Below, piece after piece: positions 1-11,135 of a DNA stretch of 64,000 nt; within the stretch, counting starts at the first letter, position 1; each line of letters starts with the position of its first letter. Where the stretch lies: positions 1-64,000 of the forward strand of contig PNKD01000001.1 in the NCBI GenBank assembly GCA_013822265.1, read 5' to 3'. Both the position numbers and the translations under genes were made by a program. The stretch comes from Leptothrix sp. (in: b-proteobacteria). Lineage in GTDB: Bacteria; Pseudomonadota; Gammaproteobacteria; Burkholderiales; Burkholderiaceae_C. Under the pieces are notes generated by a model. It was not told the DNA's origin. It did not search any database and was given only the letters and a program-made list of their open reading frames with translations.

Positions 1-56
1 CGCGGCGGTTACTGATCCACCCGACACAGCGGCGCCGCATGGCGCTGCAGGCAACG

Positions 57-81
57 AAGGGCACCCCAGGGTGCCCTTTTT
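57..81 (+). terminator. Rho-independent terminator of an off-window upstream gene
   Basis: AGGGCACC-CCAG-GGTGCCCT stem-loop followed by a T run (read directly). Confidence 0.7.
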
Positions 82-181
82 GTTTGGCGCGCCGTTCGGC
101 GCGAGATTTGGCGCCAGACGCTGGACTGCGCCATGGCGTCTGGGCCCGGGCAGAAGGGGCCCGGCACCGGCCTTTGGATGT

Positions 182-490
182 TCAGTAACGCTCGGGGCGC
201 AGCACGGCCACTGCACTGAAGTACAGCGCCACGGCATAGTGCGGCGCGTAGCGTGCCAGCACATGCTCGGCGATCGCATCGGCCACCTCGGCGTCGCAGA
301 TCACGCGCAGCTCTATCGTGCGGTCGGCCTCCCAGGCGCCTTCGCGCACGCCCTCGTGGCCACCGCCGTGCACTTCGGCGACGGTCCAGCCCTGGGCGCC
401 GCGTTCGCGGGCGTCGCGCACCAGCGCTCTTTCGAGCACGGCCTCGGCCACGATGACGAGCAGGGTCTTGGGGTGTTTGGACAGCGTCAT
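182..490 (-). CDS. P-II-like/SbtB-like small signalling protein (102 aa)
   Basis: MTLSKHPKTLLVIVAEAVLERALVRDARERGAQGWTVAEVHGGG...; ATG overlaps the stop region of the SbtA-like gene; P-II-like ferredoxin-fold pattern with a T-loop-like GGG. Confidence 0.7.
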   Translation of the reverse strand: MTLSKHPKTLLVIVAEAVLERALVRDARERGAQGWTVAEVHGGGHEGVREGAWEADRTIELRVICDAEVADAIAEHVLARYAPHYAVALYFSAVAVLRPERY

Positions 491-1425
491 GCGGTGAGCC
501 TCTGCGCCAGGCCGATGTACAGCGGGATGCCGATCACGATGTTGAACGGAAACGTGACACCCAGGGCTGCCGTGATCGACAGCGCCGCATTGGCCTCGGG
601 CACGGCGATGCGCATCGCCGTCGGCGCAGCGATATAGCTGGCGCTGGCGGCCAGCGTCGCCAGCAGCGCCACGCCGCCGGTCGACAAACCCAGCGCCAAC
701 CCCGTGAACGCACCTGCCACGGCCAGCAGTGGCGGCACGGCCAGGCCGATCACGAACACGGCGGCGCCGAAGCGCCGCACCTCGGCCAGCCGGCCGCCGG
801 CCACCAGCCCCAGTTCCAGCAGGAACAACGCCAACACGCCCTTGAACGGGTCGATGAACACGGCCTTGATCGGCGCCGTGCCCTCCACGCCCGCCACGGC
901 GCCTATGGCCAGCCCGCCCAGCAGCAGCAGCACGCTCTTGCCAAAGAGCACGTCGCGCGCCACCTGGCGCCACGGGCCACGCCCGCCCGGATGGCCCAGC
1001 CGCGCCAGCAGGATGCCGGCCACGAGACCGGGGGCCTCCATCACCGCCACCCAAAGCGCGGCGTGGCTCTCATGCGCAATGCCCTGGCGCGCCAGCGCCG
1101 CCGACGCCACGGCAAAAGTGACGACGCTGACCGAGCCGTAGTGCGCTGCCAGCGCCGCTGCATCGGCGCGCCCCAGCCGCAACGCCCGGCCCAGCGGGAA
1201 CAGCGCGAACGGAATGGCGAAGCCCAGCGCCATGCAGGCCGCCACCTGCGGCGCCAATGCGCCCAGCGGCTGCTTGCTGAGCTCGATGCCGCCCTTCAGG
1301 CCGATGGCCAGCAGCAGGTAGATCGAAAGCGTTTCGTACAGCGCCTCGGGCAGGCGCAGATCGCTCTTGACGAGACGCGCCACCACGCCCAGCAGGAAGA
1401 AGAAGACGACGACGTCGATCATCAC
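487..1425 (-). CDS. sbtA: SbtA-like sodium-dependent bicarbonate transporter family permease
   Basis: Hydrophobic 312 aa protein, 'YETLSIYLLLAIGLKGGIELSK' and 'AAHYGSVSVVTFAVA' typical of the SbtA/DUF897 family. Confidence 0.8.
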   Translation of the reverse strand: MMIDVVVFFFLLGVVARLVKSDLRLPEALYETLSIYLLLAIGLKGGIELSKQPLGALAPQVAACMALGFAIPFALFPLGRALRLGRADAAALAAHYGSVSVVTFAVASAALARQGIAHESHAALWVAVMEAPGLVAGILLARLGHPGGRGPWRQVARDVLFGKSVLLLLGGLAIGAVAGVEGTAPIKAVFIDPFKGVLALFLLELGLVAGGRLAEVRRFGAAVFVIGLAVPPLLAVAGAFTGLALGLSTGGVALLATLAASASYIAAPTAMRIAVPEANAALSITAALGVTFPFNIVIGIPLYIGLAQRLTA

Positions 1426-1505
1426 GATGCAGTGATGCTGTCACGGCGCGCCAAGGCCCCGCCTGGCCGAGGCCCGACGCCCTGCACGTTGCGCATGCGC
1501 CGGCG

Positions 1506-2282
1506 TCAGACGCGGCGCGGCTTGCGGCCGCGGCGTGCCATCAGGCGGTCGAACAAGGCGTTGGGCAGCAGGCGCAGCAGCTTGGCCACGACGCCCATCT
1601 GCCAGGGGATCACGACGTAGCTGCGCCCTGCCTGTATGGCCCGGAAAGCGCGTTCGGCGAAGGCCTCGGGCACCATCAGGAAGGGCATGCGGTAGGGGTT
1701 GCTCGCGGTCAGCGGCGTGGCCACGTAGCCCGGCAGCAGCGTCACCACCTGCACGCCGGCGCCACGGCACTCGACACGCAGGCTCTCGCAGTAGGCCACC
1801 ACGCCGGCCTTGCTGGCGCAGTAGGCACCGTGTCCCGGCAGCCCGCGGATGGCCGATACGCTGGCCACGCCCACCAGCCGGCCGCTGCCGCGCTCGCGCA
1901 TGCCTTGCAGGAACGGATGGAAGGTGGCCGCCAGCCCGAGGTTGTTGAGTGCGAACATGTCGCGCATCACCGCGAGGTCGCCGCGTTCGGCTGTGTCCAT
2001 GCCGACGCTCACGCCGGCGCACGCAATCACCACGTCGGGCAGGCCCTGGCTTGCGACGCAGGCCTGCCCTGCCGCGATGATGCTGTCGGGCACCGCGACA
2101 TCGGCGGCATAGGCCTCGCACCGATCGGGCCCCAGGCCTTGCGCTGCCGCCCAGGCCTGCAGTGCCTCGCGGCGCCGCGCCACGACAGCGAGCCGCCAGC
2201 CCGCTGCAGCATAACGGGCCGCCAGGGCCTGGCCGATGCCGCTGGAGGCCCCGGTGACGAAAACCAGCGGCGGCGCGCTCAC
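1506..2282 (-). CDS. SDR family oxidoreductase
   Basis: VFVTGASSGIGQALA (TGxxxGIG) and YCASKAG (YxxxK); GTG start at 2282 chosen to avoid overlap with lptC. Confidence 0.85.
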   Translation of the reverse strand: MSAPPLVFVTGASSGIGQALAARYAAAGWRLAVVARRREALQAWAAAQGLGPDRCEAYAADVAVPDSIIAAGQACVASQGLPDVVIACAGVSVGMDTAERGDLAVMRDMFALNNLGLAATFHPFLQGMRERGSGRLVGVASVSAIRGLPGHGAYCASKAGVVAYCESLRVECRGAGVQVVTLLPGYVATPLTASNPYRMPFLMVPEAFAERAFRAIQAGRSYVVIPWQMGVVAKLLRLLPNALFDRLMARRGRKPRRV

Positions 2283-2367
2283 GACGACGCGCCTGTGCGC
2301 TGACCGACAGCGCGCCTCGCCCATGCGTGGGCCCGTGCGCGTGCCCTTGCGCGTGCCCGTCGGCCCT

Positions 2368-3060
2368 TCATCGCAGCGACCCGGCCGCGGCACGCGGCGC
2401 CAACTCGGCCCGCATCGGGCCGGCCAGGTCGAGCCTGCGCGCCGCGTGGTCGTAGTCCAGGCCCCCGGCGCGCCACTCGTTGCTGCCCACGCGCACCCGC
2501 ACGGGCAGGTGGCTGCGCACGCGCTCGGTCACCAGGAAGGCGTGCAGGAACTCGCTGCGCATCTGCACCGGCGCGCCGTTGGCGTCGGTGCTGAGGATCT
2601 CGGCGCCACCGATGAGCTGCAGCTCGCTGCCATCGCCGTTGCCTAGGGCCTGGCGCGCATGGGCGTCGGTCACTCGCCCGTCCTCGGCCACGGCATGGAT
2701 CCTCGCATCGTCGATCTCGATGCGGTCGGGGGCCGGGAAGTGCCGCATGCGCGCGCCCTCGATGCGCAAGCGCATGCGGCCGGCGGCATCGAAGCGCTCG
2801 AGCGCGAAGCTGCTCATCGTGTAGTCGGGCTCGTTGCTCACCGGCCGCTCTTCGGCCGCGGTGAGGGGCCGCGGCGAGTTCTTCACCAGCCACCAGGTGG
2901 CCAGCGCCAGCATCAACATCAGCAGCAAGGGCAGGTAGGCCGACAGCGCCTCGCGCAGGCGCAGGTGCCAGGGCATGCGCGGGCGTGGCGGGCGGCCACG
3001 CGCCGGCCCGAGCGAGATCGGCACCTCGGGCAGGTCGGGCAGGTGCAGCTCGACGCTCAT
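2368..3060 (-). CDS. lptC: LPS export ABC transporter periplasmic protein LptC
   Basis: Single N-terminal TM, 'NEPDYTMSSFALERFDAAGRMRLRIEGARMRHFPAPDRIEID', adjacent to kdsC/kdsD. Confidence 0.85.
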   Translation of the reverse strand: MSVELHLPDLPEVPISLGPARGRPPRPRMPWHLRLREALSAYLPLLLMLMLALATWWLVKNSPRPLTAAEERPVSNEPDYTMSSFALERFDAAGRMRLRIEGARMRHFPAPDRIEIDDARIHAVAEDGRVTDAHARQALGNGDGSELQLIGGAEILSTDANGAPVQMRSEFLHAFLVTERVRSHLPVRVRVGSNEWRAGGLDYDHAARRLDLAGPMRAELAPRAAAGSLR

Positions 3061-3109
3061 GCGACGGTGGGTTCTCGATCGGCCAGGCGCGGCGCTAGCG
3101 GCCCGACGA

Positions 3110-3712
3110 TCAGGCGCCGTCCAGCGTCTGCAAGTGACCGTGCAGCAGCGCCGAGTAGCGCCCGGCCGCGATCAGCAGCAGGTCACAGAACTCGCGCGCC
3201 GCGCCGTGCCCGCCCGCGGCGGCGGTGACGTGGTGGGCCGCGGCCTTGACTTCGGCGTGGGCGTTGGCCGGCGCGCAGGCGAAGGCCGCGCGCGTGAGCA
3301 GCGGCAGGTCGGGCCAGTCGTCGCCGATGGCCGCCACCTCGTGCCAGCCCAGCCCCAGCGCGCCCAGCAGCGCTTCGGCGGCCACCCGCTTGTCGTGGGC
3401 GCCGTAGACGGCGTGTGCCAGGCCGAGGTCGGCGACGCGCCGGCGCACGGCGGCCGAGTCGCGGCCGGTGATCACCAGCGGCTCGATGCCGCCCATCTTC
3501 AGCAGCTTCAGGCCGTGGCCGTCGAGCGTGGCGAAGGCCTTCACCGTCTCGCCATGCTGGTCGATGTAGATGCGGCCGTCGGTGAGCACGCCGTCGACGT
3601 CGAAGATCGCCGCCTTCAGCCCCAGGCCGCTGCCCTGGGCGCGCAGCAGCAGCTCGGGCGCGAAGCTCAGCGCGGGGGCGGGCAGCGGGCGCTGCGGGTC
3701 GGGGGTGTCCAT
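3110..3712 (-). CDS. kdsC: 3-deoxy-D-manno-octulosonate 8-phosphate phosphatase (KdsC)
   Basis: [21 protein letters not shown] motif, [10 protein letters not shown], order kdsD-kdsC-lptC. Confidence 0.9.
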   Translation of the reverse strand: MDTPDPQRPLPAPALSFAPELLLRAQGSGLGLKAAIFDVDGVLTDGRIYIDQHGETVKAFATLDGHGLKLLKMGGIEPLVITGRDSAAVRRRVADLGLAHAVYGAHDKRVAAEALLGALGLGWHEVAAIGDDWPDLPLLTRAAFACAPANAHAEVKAAAHHVTAAAGGHGAAREFCDLLLIAAGRYSALLHGHLQTLDGA

Positions 3713-3717
3713 CACGG

Positions 3718-4767
3718 TCAGATCACCTTGGCCCGCATCAGGTCGTTGGAGTTCAGCGCGCCCACCAGGCGCCCCTCGGCGTCGACCACCAGCACGCTGG
3801 TGACGCGGCACCGCTCCATCACGTCCGCCGCGTCGACGGCCAGCGCGTCGTCGCGCACCAGGTGCGGCTGGCGGTGCATCACCTGCTCGGCCGTGAGCGC
3901 GCGCAGGTCGGCGCCGCTCTCGATGCGGCGGCGCAGGTCACCGTCGGTGAAGATGCCCAGCGGCCGCCGGTCGGGGCCGGTCACGGCGGTGAAACCCAGG
4001 CCCTTGGCGCTCATCTCGCGCAGCAGTTCGCCGAAGCTGGCTGCCGGCGGCACGCTGGGCACGGCGTCGCCGCTGCGCATCAGGTCGTGCACGTGCATCA
4101 GCAGCTTGCGCCCCAGGCTGCCGCCGGGGTGCGAGCGCGCGAAGTCCTCGGGCTTGAAGCCGCGCGCGTCGAGCAACGCCACCGCCAGTGCGTCGCCCAG
4201 CGCCATCTGCGCCGTGGTGCTGGCAGTGGGCGCCAGGTTCAGCGGGCAGGCCTCTTCGTCGACGGCGCTGTTGAGCACGATGTCGGCATGGCGGGCCAGC
4301 GTCGATTCGGCGCGCCCGGTCATCGCGATGAAGGTCACGCCCAGCCGCCGCAAGGCCGGCAACAGCGCCGCCAGCTCATCGCTCTCGCCGCTGTTGCTGA
4401 TGGCCAGCACCACGTCGCCCGGCATCACCATGCCGAGGTCGCCGTGGCTGGCCTCGGCCGGGTGCACGAACATCGCCGGCGTGCCGGTGCTGGCCAGCGT
4501 GGCAGCGACCTTGCGGCCGATGTGCCCGCTTTTGCCCATGCCCATCACCACCACGCGGCCGCGGCAGCCCAGCACCGCCGCCACGGCGCACACGAAGGCG
4601 TCGTCCAGGCGAGCGGCCAGGGCCGTCAACGCGCGGGCCTCGATCTCGAAGGTGCGGGCGGCCATGCGCAGCGCACGCGGGCGGTCCAGGGCGGAGGCGG
4701 TGTCCAAGGTGGTGGGGCGGCGGGCCAGGGAGTACGCCCGCGGGAGCGTCGAATACGATCGAGCCAT
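3718..4767 (-). CDS. kdsD: Arabinose-5-phosphate isomerase KdsD (SIS + CBS domains)
   Basis: [43 protein letters not shown]-terminal CBS pair. Start codon uncertain. Confidence 0.9.
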   Translation of the reverse strand: MARSYSTLPRAYSLARRPTTLDTASALDRPRALRMAARTFEIEARALTALAARLDDAFVCAVAAVLGCRGRVVVMGMGKSGHIGRKVAATLASTGTPAMFVHPAEASHGDLGMVMPGDVVLAISNSGESDELAALLPALRRLGVTFIAMTGRAESTLARHADIVLNSAVDEEACPLNLAPTASTTAQMALGDALAVALLDARGFKPEDFARSHPGGSLGRKLLMHVHDLMRSGDAVPSVPPAASFGELLREMSAKGLGFTAVTGPDRRPLGIFTDGDLRRRIESGADLRALTAEQVMHRQPHLVRDDALAVDAADVMERCRVTSVLVVDAEGRLVGALNSNDLMRAKVI

Positions 4768-4780
4768 TCTAGGCACCCCC

Positions 4781-6790
4781 TTGGCGGCCTTGGCGACCAC
4801 CCTCGAACTCGTCCTGCTGTACCTGATCGCCGCGGTGCTCGGCGTGGTGGCCTGTCGTTCGCTGAAGCTGCCGCCGATGCTGGGCTACCTGGTGGTCGGC
4901 GTGCTCATCGGCCCGAACGCGCTGGCACTGGCCCGCGACACCGCCGGCGTGAAGTACCTCGCCGAGTTCGGCGTCGTGTTCCTGATGTTCGTCATCGGGC
5001 TCGAGTTCAACCTGCCCAAGCTGAAGAGCATGCGCACTCTGGTCTTCGGCCTCGGGCTGAGCCAGGTGGTGCTGACCATCATCGGCACGCTGGCCGGCCA
5101 CATGATGCTGGTGGCCGCCTATGTCGGCATCTTCGGCGAAGCCTGGCGCATGGGCTGGCAGGGTGCGGTGGTGCTGGGCGGTGCCATCGCCATGAGCTCC
5201 ACGGCCATCGTCGTCAAGCTGATGGCCGAGCGGCTGGAGCTCGAAAGCGAGCACGGCCGCCGCATCATGGGCGTGCTGCTGTTCCAGGACCTGGCCGTGG
5301 TGCCGCTGCTGGTGCTGATTCCGGCGCTGGGCAGTTCGGGCGAAGACCTGGCCATCGCCATGAGCCTGGCCGCGCTGAAGGCCGGGGCGGTGCTCACGGT
5401 GCTGCTGATGGGCGGCCAGCGCGTGATGCGCTGGTGGCTCACGCTGGTGGCGCGGCGCAAGAGCGAAGAGCTCTTCATGCTCAACCTCCTGCTCGTCACG
5501 CTGGGCCTGTCCTACCTGACCGAGCACGCCGGCCTCAGCCTGGCGCTGGGCGCCTTCGTCGCCGGCATGCTGGTGGCGGAAACGGAATACAAGCACCAGG
5601 TCGAGACCGACATCCGGCCCTTCCACGACGTGCTGCTGGGCCTGTTCTTCATCACCATCGGCATGAAGCTCGACTGGCGGCCCGTGCTCGACCAGTGGCC
5701 GCTGGTGCTGCTGCTGTCGACGTTGCCGTTGCTGGCCAAGTTCGTGCTGGTGGCCGCACTCGCGCGCGCCTTCCACGCCGCGCCCGGCGTGGCGCTGCGC
5801 ACCGGCCTGTACCTGGCGCAGGCGGGCGAGTTCGGCTTCGTGCTGCTGACCCTGGGCGCCGACCGCGGCCTCGTCTCGCCCGAGTGGATGAGCCCCATCC
5901 TGGCCAGCATGGTGATGTCGATGCTGGCCACGCCCTTCCTGATCATGCACAGCAACCGCATCGTCAACCGGCTGAGCGCCAGCGACTGGCTGATGCAGTC
6001 GGTGGCGCTGACCACGATTGCCAGGAAGTCCATCGCCACCGAGCGCCACATCATCATCTGCGGCTACGGCCGCAGCGGCCAGAACCTGGCCAGCCTGCTG
6101 GTACCCGAGCGCATCCCCTACATGGCGCTCGACCTCGACCCCGACCGCGTGCGCCAGGCCGCCGCCGCCGGCCAGAGCGTGGTCTTCGGCGACGCCGCCC
6201 GCCTGCCCAGCCTGATGGCCGCCGGCCTGGCGCGCGCCGCGGCGGTAGTCGTGAGCTACCACGACACGCCGTCGGCGCTGAAGATCCTGAGCCTGGTGAA
6301 GGCCCACGCGCCGCGCGTGCCGGTGATCGTGCGCACCATCGACGACGCCGACATCGAGAAGCTGCGCGCCGCCGGCGCCACCGAAGTCGTGCCCGAGGCC
6401 ATCGAAGGCAGCCTGATGCTGGCCGGCCATGCGCTGGCGCTGATGGGCGTGCCGATGAAGCGCGTCATCCGCATCACCAGCGAGGCGCGCGACGCGCGCT
6501 ACAGCCTGCTGCGCGGTTACTTCCACGGTGCCGACGACGACACCGCCAACGAACACGAGCAGGCGCGGCTGCAGAGCGTGACCGTGCCCGAGGCGGCGCG
6601 CTGCGTCGGCCAGACACTGGAGGAGCAGGCCCTGCACGCGGTGGGCGTGAGCGTGGTCTCGGTGCGCAGCACCCTCGGCGGCGTGCTGCCGCCACGGCCC
6701 GGCCACGTGCTGGCCTCCGGCGACACCCTGGTCTTGTCGGGGCGACCCGAACCCCTTGCCCTGGCCGAGGAAAAGCTGTTGCGGGGGTGA
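4781..6790 (+). CDS. Kef-type K+/H+ antiporter with RCK/TrkA-N domain (monovalent cation:proton antiporter-2 family)
   Basis: [34 protein letters not shown]...; [15 protein letters not shown] nucleotide-binding motif; TTG start at 4781 or 4790. Confidence 0.88.
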   Translation: MAALATTLELVLLYLIAAVLGVVACRSLKLPPMLGYLVVGVLIGPNALALARDTAGVKYLAEFGVVFLMFVIGLEFNLPKLKSMRTLVFGLGLSQVVLTIIGTLAGHMMLVAAYVGIFGEAWRMGWQGAVVLGGAIAMSSTAIVVKLMAERLELESEHGRRIMGVLLFQDLAVVPLLVLIPALGSSGEDLAIAMSLAALKAGAVLTVLLMGGQRVMRWWLTLVARRKSEELFMLNLLLVTLGLSYLTEHAGLSLALGAFVAGMLVAETEYKHQVETDIRPFHDVLLGLFFITIGMKLDWRPVLDQWPLVLLLSTLPLLAKFVLVAALARAFHAAPGVALRTGLYLAQAGEFGFVLLTLGADRGLVSPEWMSPILASMVMSMLATPFLIMHSNRIVNRLSASDWLMQSVALTTIARKSIATERHIIICGYGRSGQNLASLLVPERIPYMALDLDPDRVRQAAAAGQSVVFGDAARLPSLMAAGLARAAAVVVSYHDTPSALKILSLVKAHAPRVPVIVRTIDDADIEKLRAAGATEVVPEAIEGSLMLAGHALALMGVPMKRVIRITSEARDARYSLLRGYFHGADDDTANEHEQARLQSVTVPEAARCVGQTLEEQALHAVGVSVVSVRSTLGGVLPPRPGHVLASGDTLVLSGRPEPLALAEEKLLRG

Positions 6791-6897
6791 TCCCGCAACA
6801 CGACCCTGCCGGCCCCGGCGTGCCCGACGTCGTACGGGCCTGGGTGGCATGTGACCGACGAATCGCGGCAAACCGCACGCTGCCTATCATCGCTGCC

Positions 6898-7455
6898 ATG
6901 AACGCCGACCCCATCGCCGCGCCCGCCGACTACATCCGCAGCCACATCCGCACCGTGCCGCACTGGCCGGCGCAGGGCGTGATGTTCCGCGACATCACGC
7001 CGCTGCTGGCCAACCCGCGGGTATTCCGCGTGCTCATCGACCAGTTCGTGCACCGCTACTTCGACGTCCAGCCCAGCGCCATCGCCGGGCTCGACGCGAG
7101 GGGCTTCATCATCGGCTCGGTGGTGGCCTACGAACTGAACATCGGCTTCGTGCCCATCCGCAAGAAGGGCAAGCTGCCCTTCACCACGGTGGCCGAGACC
7201 TACGAACTCGAGTACGGCAGCGCGACCGTGGAACTGCACACCGACGCCGTGAAGCCCGGCGACCGCGTGGTGCTCGTCGACGACCTCATCGCCACCGGCG
7301 GCACCATGATGGCCGGCCGCCGCCTGCTCGAGCGATTGGGCGCGCAGGTGCTCGAGGGTGCGGCCATCGTCGACCTGCCCGAGCTGGGCGGCTCGGCGAA
7401 GCTGCGCGAATCGGGCCTGCCGCTGTTCACGCTGGTCGACTTCGCGGGCCACTGA
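6898..7455 (+). CDS. apt: Adenine phosphoribosyltransferase
   Basis: [20 protein letters not shown]-binding motif; FRDITPLL; full length. Confidence 0.95.
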   Translation: MNADPIAAPADYIRSHIRTVPHWPAQGVMFRDITPLLANPRVFRVLIDQFVHRYFDVQPSAIAGLDARGFIIGSVVAYELNIGFVPIRKKGKLPFTTVAETYELEYGSATVELHTDAVKPGDRVVLVDDLIATGGTMMAGRRLLERLGAQVLEGAAIVDLPELGGSAKLRESGLPLFTLVDFAGH

Positions 7456-7485
7456 GATTGGGCCGCGCGACGCGAGGGCGCGCGT

Positions 7486-8904
7486 TCACTTGCCTATGCA
7501 GAAGCTGCCGAAGATCACCCCCAGCAGGTCGTCGCTGCTGAACTGCCCCGTGATCTCGCCTAAAGCGCGGTGCGCCAGCCGCAGCTCCTCGGCCAGCAGG
7601 TCGAGCGCGGCGTCGCGCAGCGCGGCCTGGGCCTGCGCCTGCCGCAGGTGCTCGCGCGCGCGCTGCAGCGCGTGCACATGGCGGCGGCGCGCGATGAACA
7701 GGCCTTCGGGCGCGGCCTGCCAGCCCGCCTGCGCCAGCAAGGCCTGGCGCAGCGCATCCAAGCCCTGGCCGGTGCGGGCCGACAGGGTCAGCGCCGCTTC
7801 TGGCAGCGCCGGCACCTCGGCCACCGGCAGGTCGGCCTTGTTGTAGACCTGCAGCAGCGGCACGCCGGCCGGCAGCTGGGCACGGATGGCCGCATCGGCT
7901 GCCTCGTAGCCCGGCTCGCCCGCACGCGACAGGTCGTGCAGGAAGACCACCGCATCGGCCTGCCCTATGGCCTGCCAGCTGCGGTCGATGCCGATGCGTT
8001 CGACCTCGTCGGCGGCCTCGGTGTCGTGGCGCAGGCCGGCGGTGTCGGTGATGTGCAGCGGCACGCCCTCGATCTGTATCGTCTCGCTGACGCGGTCGCG
8101 CGTGGTGCCGGGGATGGGCGTGACGATGGCCAGCTCGGCGCCCGCCAGCGCGTTCAACAGGCTGCTCTTGCCGACGTTGGGCTGACCGGCCAGCACCACG
8201 CGCAGGCCTTCGCGCAGCAGCGCACCCTGGCGTGCGCGGGACAGGGCGTTGTCCAGTGTGGCCAGCAGGCCGTCGAGCTGCGCCCGCGCGCCGGCTTTCT
8301 CGAGGAAGTCGATCTCTTCTTCAGGAAAGTCGAGCGTGGCCTCGACCAGCATGCGCAGATGCACGATGCGCCCGCCGAGCGCCGTGACCTCGGCCGAGAA
8401 GGCGCCGCTGAGCGAGCGTGCGGCCGAACGCGCGGCGGCCTCGGTGCTGGCGTCGATGAGATCCGCCACGGCCTCGGCCTGGGCGAGGTCGATCTTGTCG
8501 TTGAGGAAGGCGCGTTCGGTGAACTCGCCGGGATTGGCCAGACGCAAGCCCGGCATCGCCTGCAGGCAGCGCGCCAGCAGCAGCTGCAACAGCACCGGGC
8601 CGCCGTGGGCCTGCAGTTCGAGCACGTCTTCGCCGGTGTAGGAGTGGGGCGCCGGGAAGTGCAGCGCTAGGCCGTGGTCGAGCGTCTCGCCTTCGGCGCC
8701 CAGGAAGGGCAGCAACGTGGCCTGACGCGGCATCGGCAGCCGGCCGCACAGCGCCATCACCAACGGCGAAAGGTCGCGCCCCGAGGCGCGCACGATGCCC
8801 ACCGCGCCGCGGCCCGGGGCCGAGGCGATGGCCACGATGGGGTCGCGGTGACGGCCGGCGCCCGGCGCCGGGGCGCGGGCTTGTTCGGGCAGTGCGTTGC
8901 GCAT
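7486..8904 (-). CDS. mnmE: tRNA uridine-5-carboxymethylaminomethyl(34) synthesis GTPase MnmE
   Basis: [23 protein letters not shown]-terminal FCIGK. Confidence 0.97.
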   Translation of the reverse strand: MRNALPEQARAPAPGAGRHRDPIVAIASAPGRGAVGIVRASGRDLSPLVMALCGRLPMPRQATLLPFLGAEGETLDHGLALHFPAPHSYTGEDVLELQAHGGPVLLQLLLARCLQAMPGLRLANPGEFTERAFLNDKIDLAQAEAVADLIDASTEAAARSAARSLSGAFSAEVTALGGRIVHLRMLVEATLDFPEEEIDFLEKAGARAQLDGLLATLDNALSRARQGALLREGLRVVLAGQPNVGKSSLLNALAGAELAIVTPIPGTTRDRVSETIQIEGVPLHITDTAGLRHDTEAADEVERIGIDRSWQAIGQADAVVFLHDLSRAGEPGYEAADAAIRAQLPAGVPLLQVYNKADLPVAEVPALPEAALTLSARTGQGLDALRQALLAQAGWQAAPEGLFIARRRHVHALQRAREHLRQAQAQAALRDAALDLLAEELRLAHRALGEITGQFSSDDLLGVIFGSFCIGK

Positions 8905-9090
8905 CGGCGGTGGGCGGCGCAACGGGTCAGCAGATGGCGCGGGTGGAGTACCGCAAGGCCGGTAAAGGCTTGTTGTCGGTACTCCCGAGCCGGCGCTGTT
9001 CGAGCCGGGTCACCCGCATGGGCGGATATTCGGCCCTGGGCGCACTCACCTCAACCCCTGGGGAGGGGGCAGCCCCGGGCCAAGCGTGCG

Positions 9091-10782
9091 CTATTTCCCG
9101 AGCACGCCGAGCTGCTTGTTGATGAACCACTGCTGCGCGATCGACAGGATGTTGTTCGTCAGCCAGTACAGCACCAGGCCGGCCGGGAAGAAGAAGAACA
9201 TGAAGCCGAAGGCCAGCGGCATGAACCACATCATCTTGGCCTGCATGGGATCGGGCGGCCTCGGGTTCAGCCACACCTGGAACAGCGAGCTCAACGTCAT
9301 CAGCACCGGCAGGATGAACCAGGGGTCCATCGCCGCGAGATCGGTGATCCAGCCAATCCACGGCGCGCCGCGCATCTCGACGCTGCTCAGCAGCACCCAG
9401 TACAGCGCGATGAAAAACGGCATCTGCACGAAGATCGGCAGGCAGCCGCCCAGCGGGTTGACCTTCTCTTCGCGGTAGATGCGCATCATGGCCTGCTGCA
9501 TCTCTTGCGGCTTGTCCTTGTAGCGCTCGCGCAGCTCGGTCACCTTGGGCGCGACCGCCTTCATCTTGGCCATGCTGCGGTAGGCGCTGGCGTTGAGCCA
9601 GTAGAACGCGATCTTCAGCACCACCACCAGGCCGACGATGGCCCAGCCCCAGTTGCCCAGGAAAGCGTGCAGCTGCGTCAGCAGCCAGAACAGCGGCTTG
9701 CTCAGCACCGTCAGCCAGCCGTAGTCCTTCACCAGTTCGAGCCCCGGCGCCAGCGCGGCCAGCTTGTTCTCTTCCTGCGGCCCGGCAAACAGCACCGATT
9801 CGTGGCTGCGCGTGGCGCCGGGCGCCAGTTCGCCCAGCGGCAGCACCATGGCCACGGTGTAGTGGTTGTCCGAGACCTTGGCGGTGCGGAACTCGCGCGG
9901 CCCCGGGGCCGCGACCAGCCAGGCCGATGCGAAGTAGTGCTGCACCATCGCCACCCAGCCGTTGTCGGCCGTCTTGTCGTGGCTGGCGCTGCCCTTGGCG
10001 ATGTCCTTGAAGTCGACCTTGGTGAACTTGCTGGCCTCGGTGTAGATGGCCGGGCCGGTGAAGGTGAAGTAGAAGCTGCTCTCGCCTTCGGGCGGGTTGC
10101 CGTCGCGCGCCAGCTGCAGGTAGAGCTGCGGCGTCACCGGCACGCTGCTTTCGTTGGTGACCTCGTGCTTGACGGCGATGGTGTACTCGCCGCGCTTGAA
10201 AGTGAATATCTTGGCGAGCTTGCGGCCATCGACGGCCGGCGACTCGAAACGAAGCGTCAGTTCTTTCGCCCCCGCGGCCAGCGTGCGCGTGCCCGGCACC
10301 ACACTCATCTGCGTGAAGTGGTTGGGCAGCGACACACCGGCCTGCGCCGACACCAGGCCCGTCTGCGCCACGTACAGGCGCTTGGCGCTCAGGTCGAGCA
10401 GCACGACGTTGCGCTTGTCGTCTACCGCATCGCGGTAGGCCAGCAGTTCCAGGTGCACCAGGTTGCCGCCCTGGCTGTCGAACACGGCCTTGACGACGTC
10501 GGTGGTGATGGTCACGCGCTCGCTCGTGGGCGTTGCCACGGCGGGCACGCCCGGCAACGCGGGCGCGGCGCCCGTGGCGGCGGGCACGGCGGCGGCCGGG
10601 GCCGGCACGCCGGCCGCCGAAGCCGCGCTGGGCTGGGGCCCGCTGCCGGCACCGGCGACCGACCTCGACTGGCCACCGCCGAACATCGAGGGATGGCCCG
10701 TGTGCTTCTGCCACGCGTCCCAGATGAGGACGAGCGACATGGTAAAGACCACCCAGAGCAGGGTGCGGCGAATATCGTTCAT
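9091..10782 (-). CDS. yidC: Membrane protein insertase YidC
   Basis: MNDIRRTLLWVVFTMSLVLIWDAWQK; Oxa1-like C-terminal domain; canonical oriC-proximal order. Confidence 0.97.
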   Translation of the reverse strand: MNDIRRTLLWVVFTMSLVLIWDAWQKHTGHPSMFGGGQSRSVAGAGSGPQPSAASAAGVPAPAAAVPAATGAAPALPGVPAVATPTSERVTITTDVVKAVFDSQGGNLVHLELLAYRDAVDDKRNVVLLDLSAKRLYVAQTGLVSAQAGVSLPNHFTQMSVVPGTRTLAAGAKELTLRFESPAVDGRKLAKIFTFKRGEYTIAVKHEVTNESSVPVTPQLYLQLARDGNPPEGESSFYFTFTGPAIYTEASKFTKVDFKDIAKGSASHDKTADNGWVAMVQHYFASAWLVAAPGPREFRTAKVSDNHYTVAMVLPLGELAPGATRSHESVLFAGPQEENKLAALAPGLELVKDYGWLTVLSKPLFWLLTQLHAFLGNWGWAIVGLVVVLKIAFYWLNASAYRSMAKMKAVAPKVTELRERYKDKPQEMQQAMMRIYREEKVNPLGGCLPIFVQMPFFIALYWVLLSSVEMRGAPWIGWITDLAAMDPWFILPVLMTLSSLFQVWLNPRPPDPMQAKMMWFMPLAFGFMFFFFPAGLVLYWLTNNILSIAQQWFINKQLGVLGK

Positions 10783-11132
10783 GGAAGTTTCCGGGTCGGG
10801 GATTGCGGCGCGGCGTTCTCGGCAGGCAGCGCGGCGTCAGGGGTCAGGCCCAGGCGGCTGAACAGCCCCGCCATCGGGCGCGGCAGATTCTCGGGCACGG
10901 CGTCACAGCCCCCTTCGCACCAGGGGTGACAACGCAGGATGCGCCATCCGGTGAGGGCCGTGCCGGCCAGGGCACCGTGGCGCTCCAGCGCCTGCAGTGC
11001 AAAGGCCGAGCAGGTGGGCTCGAAACGGCAGGCATTGCCCAGCCACGGCTTGAGCAGCAGGCGGTAGCCGCGTACCAGCTGCATCAGCAGCCGGCGCGGC
11101 CAGGTGACGAGGTGGGACCAGAACTCGCTCAT
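10779..11132 (-). CDS. yidD: Membrane protein insertion efficiency factor YidD
   Basis: YRLLLKPWLGNACRFEPTCSAFALQALERHG; between rnpA and yidC. Confidence 0.95.
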   Translation of the reverse strand: MSEFWSHLVTWPRRLLMQLVRGYRLLLKPWLGNACRFEPTCSAFALQALERHGALAGTALTGWRILRCHPWCEGGCDAVPENLPRPMAGLFSRLGLTPDAALPAENAAPQSPTRKLP

Positions 11133-11135
11133 GGA

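Noticed and set aside
2310-2360. Short GTGCGCGTGCCC-like tandem repeats near lptC/SDR junction
   Set aside because: Only about two imperfect units; within normal expectation for GC-rich DNA.
3862-7455. 1197-aa plus-strand ORF
   Set aside because: Only the last ~185 residues are real (apt); the rest is a shadow frame of kdsD and the Kef antiporter.
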